Positions 59,748 to 64,000 of a DNA stretch of 64,000 nucleotides are shown here, piece after piece; within the stretch, counting starts at the first letter, position 1; every line of letters begins with the position of its first letter. The stretch spans positions 106,035-170,034 of the forward strand of contig NZ_JAEMHK010000013.1 of the NCBI RefSeq assembly GCF_016458235.1. Direction: 5' to 3'. The stretch is from Geomonas propionica. GTDB taxonomy: Bacteria; Desulfobacterota; Desulfuromonadia; Geobacterales; Geobacteraceae. A program made the translations under genes and the position numbers. The notes under the pieces are model-generated. The model made no database searches. It had not been told where the DNA came from and saw only the letters and a program-made list of their open reading frames with translations.

Positions 59748-61345
59748 AAATCGACATAACAATTGCCATATTGCTGGTACTTATCGCGGCCGCTGTCGGG
59801 TACGTGATAGGCAACGTCCTGCGCAAGAAACGCTCGGATTCGCTGGTGGGCGATGCCGAGACCTTGGCCGCCAAGATGATCGAGGACGCGAAGCGTCAGG
59901 CTGAGGTCGTCGCCATGGAGGCAACCGTCCAGGCAAAGGACGTGGTGTACCAGGCAAAGGAAGAGCTGGAAAAGCAATTTGAACAAGAGAGCCGCGAGAA
60001 GCGTCGAGACCTGCAGGCCCTGGAGAAGAGGCTGCAGCAAAAAGAAGAGAACCTCGACAAGAAGACCAACCTGTTCGACCAGCGCGACTCTGACTTCTTG
60101 AAAAGGGAGCAGGCGCTTGCCGTGCGCGAACAGTCTCTGGTCAACAAGGAACAGGCGCTGGCCCAGAAGGAAGAGAAGCTGGACGCCCTGGTGGGCGAGC
60201 AAAAGGCGAAGCTGGAGCAGATTGCCGGTATGACTGCCGCCGAGGCCAAGAAGTTCCTGATGGACTCCATGGAAGACGAAGCGAAGCTCGACGTCGCCAA
60301 GTTGATCAAGGTGATGGAGGAAGAGGCCAGGGAGACCGCAGACAAGAAAGCCAAGGAAATCCTTGCTCTTGCCATGCAGCGTTATGCCGGCGAGTACGTT
60401 GCCGAGCGCAGCGTTTCCGTCGTGACCCTCCCCTCCGACGAGATGAAGGGCCGCATCATCGGCCGCGAAGGGCGTAACATCAGGGCCCTCGAGGCTGCCA
60501 CCGGCATCGACCTCATCATCGACGACACCCCCGAGGCGGTCATACTTTCCGGTTTCAATCCGGTCAGAAGGGAAGTCGCCAAGCTGTCGCTGCAAAAACT
60601 CATCGCCGACGGCAGGATCCACCCGGGCCGTATCGAGGAAGTGGTCGCCAAGTCCCAGGAAGAGATCGAACAGGCCATGAAGGAAGCAGGCGAACAGGCT
60701 GCCTTCGACCTCGGCGTGCACGGCATCCACCCGGAGATCCTGAAGCTCATCGGCCGGTTGAAGTACCGCACCTCCTACAGCCAAAACGTCTACCAGCACT
60801 CGCTGGAAGTCGCTTTCCTGTGCGGCATCATGGCGGCGGAACTCGGTATCAACGTGAAGCAGGCCAAGAGGGCCGGTCTTCTGCACGACCTCGGCAAGGC
60901 GGTCGACCACGAGATCGAAGGATCCCACGCCGTCATCGGCGCCGACATCGCCAAGAAGTACGGCGAATCCCCGAAGATCGTGCACGCCATCATGGCGCAT
61001 CACGAGGACGAGAAGCCGGCAACGGTTCTTGCCGTCCTGGTGCAGGCTGCCGACGCACTCTCCGGCGCTCGTCCGGGCGCCCGCCGCGAGATGATGGAAA
61101 CCTACGTGAAGCGTCTGGATGACCTGGAGAGAATCGCTACCTCCTTCGACGGTGTCCTCACTTCTTTCGCCATCCAGGCTGGTCGCGAGATCCGCGTCAT
61201 GGTGTCGAGCGAGCAGGTAACCGATGACCGCGCACTGGTTCTGGCCAAGGATATCGCTAAGAAGATCGAGACCGAGATGACCTACCCGGGCCAGATCAAG
61301 GTCAACGTGATCAGGGAAACCAGGGCCACTGAATATGCCCGTTAA
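59744..61345 (+). CDS. rny: Ribonuclease Y
   Basis: RNase Y is a membrane-anchored endoribonuclease that starts mRNA decay. The 533-residue protein has an N-terminal membrane helix (about 3-24), a long coiled coil to about 210, a KH domain with the block [18 protein letters not shown] and an HD domain with HDLGKA (H381, D382). The start is GTG at 59744, overlapping fthC by 4 bp after a GGGGGAG site. ymdB starts inside its last codons. Confidence 0.96.
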   Translation: MKIDITIAILLVLIAAAVGYVIGNVLRKKRSDSLVGDAETLAAKMIEDAKRQAEVVAMEATVQAKDVVYQAKEELEKQFEQESREKRRDLQALEKRLQQKEENLDKKTNLFDQRDSDFLKREQALAVREQSLVNKEQALAQKEEKLDALVGEQKAKLEQIAGMTAAEAKKFLMDSMEDEAKLDVAKLIKVMEEEARETADKKAKEILALAMQRYAGEYVAERSVSVVTLPSDEMKGRIIGREGRNIRALEAATGIDLIIDDTPEAVILSGFNPVRREVAKLSLQKLIADGRIHPGRIEEVVAKSQEEIEQAMKEAGEQAAFDLGVHGIHPEILKLIGRLKYRTSYSQNVYQHSLEVAFLCGIMAAELGINVKQAKRAGLLHDLGKAVDHEIEGSHAVIGADIAKKYGESPKIVHAIMAHHEDEKPATVLAVLVQAADALSGARPGARREMMETYVKRLDDLERIATSFDGVLTSFAIQAGREIRVMVSSEQVTDDRALVLAKDIAKKIETEMTYPGQIKVNVIRETRATEYAR

Positions 61346-62123
61346 GCTTCTCTTTATTGGGGACGTGATCGGTAAGCCGGGACGGGAGGCGCTCTCCCGC
61401 GAACTGCACCGCATCGTGGACCGGCACATGGTCGACCTGGTGATTGCCAACGGCGAGAACGCCGCCGGCGGCTTCGGGCTGACCGAGGAGACCGCGCTGG
61501 ACCTGTTCAAGTGCGGCGTGCAGATGATCACCTCCGGCAATCACATCTGGGATAAGAAGGATGCCCTCGAATACATAAAGCGCGAGGACCGCATCGTCCG
61601 CCCCGCCAACTACCCCGAGGGCACGCCGGGTAAAGGGACCACTATCGTAAAGACTCCGGGTGGGATCAAGATCGGCATTCTCAATCTCGAAGGGCGGGTT
61701 TTCATGAACAACCTTGACTGCCCGTTTCGTTGCGCCGATCGCGAGATCGCAAAGCTGAAAGAAGAGACGCCGATCGTCTTCGTTGACTTCCATGCCGAGG
61801 CCACCAGCGAGAAGGTTTCGCTGGGGTGGTATCTGGACGGAAGGGTGGCCGCGGTTATCGGCACCCATACCCACGTGCAGACCGCCGACGAGCGTATCCT
61901 CACCGGCGGCACCGCCTACATGACCGATGCCGGCATGACCGGCTCTTTCGACTCTGTCATCGGAGTGAAGAAGGAGGAGGCGATCCAGAAGTTCGTCACC
62001 CAGCGTCCCTCGAAGTTCGAGGTGGCCAAGAAGGACATTCGGATCAATGCCGTTGCCATTGAAGTCGATGAAAAGACCGGCCTTGCACTTAACATCGAAC
62101 GCATCAACATAGCCTGCGGCTAG
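61335..62123 (+). CDS. ymdB: YmdB-family metallophosphoesterase
   Basis: A 262-residue calcineurin-type phosphoesterase of the YmdB/TIGR00282 family, shown in Bacillus to have 2',3'-cyclic nucleotide phosphodiesterase activity. It shows the family motifs [31 protein letters not shown] and [11 protein letters not shown], whose Asp, Asn and His ligate the metals. It overlaps rny by 11 bp, the classic rny-ymdB pair. Confidence 0.93.
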   Translation: MPVKLLFIGDVIGKPGREALSRELHRIVDRHMVDLVIANGENAAGGFGLTEETALDLFKCGVQMITSGNHIWDKKDALEYIKREDRIVRPANYPEGTPGKGTTIVKTPGGIKIGILNLEGRVFMNNLDCPFRCADREIAKLKEETPIVFVDFHAEATSEKVSLGWYLDGRVAAVIGTHTHVQTADERILTGGTAYMTDAGMTGSFDSVIGVKKEEAIQKFVTQRPSKFEVAKKDIRINAVAIEVDEKTGLALNIERINIACG

Positions 62124-62149
62124 GCTTAAGATTCTATGGGATGACTGCC

Positions 62150-62206
62150 CCACCGAAGCCTCGTGCTAACGTGGAGCTTGGCCACCGAAGCCTTGTGCGG
62201 AGGTGG
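62150..62206. repeat. Two copies of a 25-bp CCACC...GGTGG hairpin repeat
   Basis: Copies at 62150-62174 and 62182-62206 share CCACCGAAGCC and a closing GTGG or GGTGG, 7 bp apart. Each can close a CCACC/GGTGG-type stem. They lie between ymdB and tyrS and look like copies of a dispersed element. Confidence 0.65.
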
Positions 62207-62231
62207 CTGAAATAAATCTGGAGGGAAAGTG

Positions 62232-63443
62232 ATGACCGTTGCAGAGCAGATGGAGATTATCAAGAGGGGCGCCGTAGAAATCCTGGTGGAGAAAGAGCTG
62301 GTTGAGAAGCTCGAGAAATCCGTCAAGACCGGCGTGCCACTCAAGATCAAGGCCGGTTTCGACCCGACCGCGCCGGACCTGCATCTGGGGCACACCGTGC
62401 TGCTGCACAAGATGCGTCAATTCCAGAAGCTCGGCCACGAGGTGCACTTCCTGATCGGCGACTTCACTGGCATGATCGGCGACCCGACCGGCAAGTCCGA
62501 GACCCGCAAGGTTCTTACCCGCGAAGATGTCCTCAAGAATGCGGAAACTTACAAGGAACAGGTTTTCAAGGTTCTCGATCCCAAGCTCACCAAGGTGGTG
62601 TTCAACTCGGAGTGGCTCGGCAAAATGACCGCGTCGGACATGATCGGTCTCGCCTCTAAGTACACTGTTGCTCGTATGCTCGAGCGCGAAGATTTCAGCA
62701 ACCGCTTCTCGAACCAATTGCCGATCAGTATTCACGAGTTCATGTATCCGCTGGTGCAGGGCTATGACTCTGTGGCACTTAAGGCCGACGTGGAGTTGGG
62801 CGGCACTGACCAGAAATTCAACCTCCTTGTCGGGCGTGAGCTCCAGAGGGAGTGGGGGCAGGCGCCGCAGTGTGTCATTACCGTGCCGCTTCTCGAAGGT
62901 CTCGACGGCGTCAACAAGATGAGCAAGTCCCTTGGCAACTACATCGGTATCAATGAACCGGCCGACCAAATCTATGGCAAGGTGATGTCCATCTCCGATG
63001 AACTGATGGTTCGTTACTACGAGCTGTTGAGCGACCTCACAATGGCCGAGTTCGAGCAGTTGAAGGCCGACTTGAAGAGCGGTGCGTTACATCCGATGGA
63101 AGCCAAGAAGCAGTTGGCCCGCGAGATGGTCACCCGGTACCACGGTGTTGAGGCTGCAACTCAAGCGGACGAAAACTTCGTCAAGCGTTTCAAGAACAAC
63201 GAGACCCCGGACGAGATGCCCGAATTCTCCCTCAACGCGGAGGGGGAGAAGGTCCTCCTCTGCAAGGTCCTGGCAGAGGCGCAGCTGGTCAAGTCAAACA
63301 GCGAAGGTCGCCGGTCCATCCAAGGGGGCGGTGTAAAAATCAACGGTGAGAAGATCTCCGATGAGAACCTGGAGATTGCCTGCAGTGGTGAATACATCAT
63401 CCAGGTAGGCAAGCGTCGCTTTGCCAAAGTAGTTTACGCCTAA
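62232..63443 (+). CDS. tyrS: Tyrosyl-tRNA synthetase
   Basis: TyrS charges tRNA-Tyr. The 403-residue protein is a class I synthetase with the HIGH-type motif HLGH in [13 protein letters not shown], the KMSKS motif in [11 protein letters not shown] and a C-terminal S4-like RNA-binding domain (about 335-400). The start is the ATG at 62232, with GGAGGG 6 nt upstream; a GTG one codon earlier is less well placed. A strong terminator follows. Confidence 0.96.
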   Translation: MTVAEQMEIIKRGAVEILVEKELVEKLEKSVKTGVPLKIKAGFDPTAPDLHLGHTVLLHKMRQFQKLGHEVHFLIGDFTGMIGDPTGKSETRKVLTREDVLKNAETYKEQVFKVLDPKLTKVVFNSEWLGKMTASDMIGLASKYTVARMLEREDFSNRFSNQLPISIHEFMYPLVQGYDSVALKADVELGGTDQKFNLLVGRELQREWGQAPQCVITVPLLEGLDGVNKMSKSLGNYIGINEPADQIYGKVMSISDELMVRYYELLSDLTMAEFEQLKADLKSGALHPMEAKKQLAREMVTRYHGVEAATQADENFVKRFKNNETPDEMPEFSLNAEGEKVLLCKVLAEAQLVKSNSEGRRSIQGGGVKINGEKISDENLEIACSGEYIIQVGKRRFAKVVYA

Positions 63444-63471
63444 AGTTTCAAAGGCCGACACCGATAAAGAG

Positions 63472-63507
63472 GGGGCGATGCGAAAGCATCGCCCCTTTGT
63501 TTTTTGT
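63472..63507 (+). terminator. Intrinsic terminator of tyrS
   Basis: GGGGCGATGC pairs with GCATCGCCCC around a GAAA tetraloop, then a T-rich tail (TTTGTTTTTTG). It lies about 30 bp after the tyrS stop. Confidence 0.9.
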
Positions 63508-63621
63508 TTAGAAGATCCCGGTCCACGGATGTCCACCGGGTCCACCAGTGTTCACAGAATGGCGGTCCTTAAGGCATTACAGCCGCTTCGCTCTGGTTAA
63601 CAAAAACAAACAACAAACCCG

Positions 63622-63650
63622 TTGACGCGGGGGAGGGCATTTGTTATAAC
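63622..63650 (+). promoter_or_regulatory. rRNA operon promoter 1 (most upstream)
   Basis: TTGACG (63622-63627), 17-bp spacer, TATAAC (63645-63650). First of three same-strand promoters before the rRNA leader. Confidence 0.6.
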
Positions 63651-63704
63651 CACCATCCGCTGACGACGAGGCAACAAAGTTCGGCAGCGGCAAACAAAAA
63701 AGCA

Positions 63705-63733
63705 TTGACAGTCGAATTCGTCTTTGCTATAAA
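63705..63733 (+). promoter_or_regulatory. rRNA operon promoter 2
   Basis: TTGACA (63705-63710), 17-bp spacer, TATAAA (63728-63733), near consensus. Confidence 0.8.
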
Positions 63734-63890
63734 GTTTGGCTTCGCAGTAACGACGTTCTTTGCAACCGAATAGATGAACCGGCAGGAAGAAGGGCCACAG
63801 TAGCACCTAGCGGTGTTCTGGCAGTCTTTCGGGTGCGATCCTCGGATCAAACCACTGCAAAATGCCTCGAAAGTTTTTTGAAAGAAAATC

Positions 63891-63919
63891 TTGACAGGCT
63901 GATCCGGTTCAGGTAGGGT
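63891..63919 (+). promoter_or_regulatory. rRNA operon promoter 3
   Basis: TTGACA (63891-63896), 17-bp spacer, TAGGGT (63914-63919), immediately upstream of the leader with the boxA-like sequence. The 557 bp from tyrS to the window end otherwise contain no gene. Confidence 0.75.
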
Positions 63920-64000
63920 GCTGAGTCTGTCGCAAACGGCGGCTTGGTCTTTGAAAACTAAATAGTAGACGAAACAGCAATTGCGAGTTTCAAAAAATGT
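63920..64000 (+). other. 5' leader of an rRNA operon (cut by the window end)
   Basis: GGTCTTTGAAAAC (63946-63958), followed by an AAATAGTAGACG stretch, resembles the boxA/leader sequence that precedes 16S rRNA genes. The 16S gene itself is beyond the window. Confidence 0.7.

Overview
The window is a 64 kb piece of a high-GC bacterial chromosome. The protein sequences, the small Geobacter-type genes (a short phasin, a DUF2917 protein, a ChaN lipoprotein with a C-terminal PDZ domain) and the dispersed GC-rich hairpin repeats suggest a member of the Geobacterales (Geobacter/Citrifermentans/Geomonas type, Desulfuromonadota). This assignment rests on recognition, not a search. The window ends inside an rRNA operon leader, so the 16S gene that would settle it lies just outside.

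Layout. (1) 1-9.7 kb holds mixed metabolic and signalling genes: the 5' end of lpxC, a UbiB-family kinase-like gene overlapping a phasin gene, a divergently transcribed GspE/PilB-type ATPase and msrA, then a minus-strand run of hybrid histidine kinase, glgC and chaN-PDZ. (2) 10-19.3 kb holds amino-acid biosynthesis (leuB, two different aspartate-semialdehyde dehydrogenases in tandem, argC) mixed with translation genes (truA, rplM-rpsI) and a ygiQ-yciI pair. This is the repeat-rich part: three kinds of inverted repeat lie between genes, and one roughly 120-bp element occurs on both sides of argC. (3) 19.5-33.4 kb is the classical tRNA(Thr-Tyr-Gly-Thr)-tuf-rpmG-tRNA(Trp)-secE-nusG-rplKAJL-rpoBC array, with an L10-type leader before rplJ and an attenuator-like hairpin before rpoB. 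(4) 33.4-52.9 kb is the str, S10, spc and alpha ribosomal-protein series (rpsL to rplQ), with a second tuf copy, secY, adk, map and rpoA. It ends at a strong intrinsic terminator. (5) 53-63.5 kb holds chromosome/cell-division and RNA genes: smc, a small roadblock-like gene, ftsY, zapB, zapA, fthC, rny, ymdB and tyrS. (6) 63.5-64 kb holds three consecutive sigma70-type promoters and the leader of an rRNA operon.

The central 33 kb encodes most of the ribosome, the core RNA polymerase subunits, two elongation factors and the Sec channel subunits SecY/SecE, in an order conserved across bacteria. Many of its genes start at TTG or GTG. I see no phage, IS element, CRISPR array, defence island or obvious new system. 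The observations most worth a second look are small: a duplicated, synonymously diverged rpsL tail, the repeats around argC (one abutting the ygiQ start codon), the tandem unlike asd genes, a possible leaderless smc transcript, the roadblock-like gene coupled to ftsY, and an unexplained structured gap between zapA and fthC.
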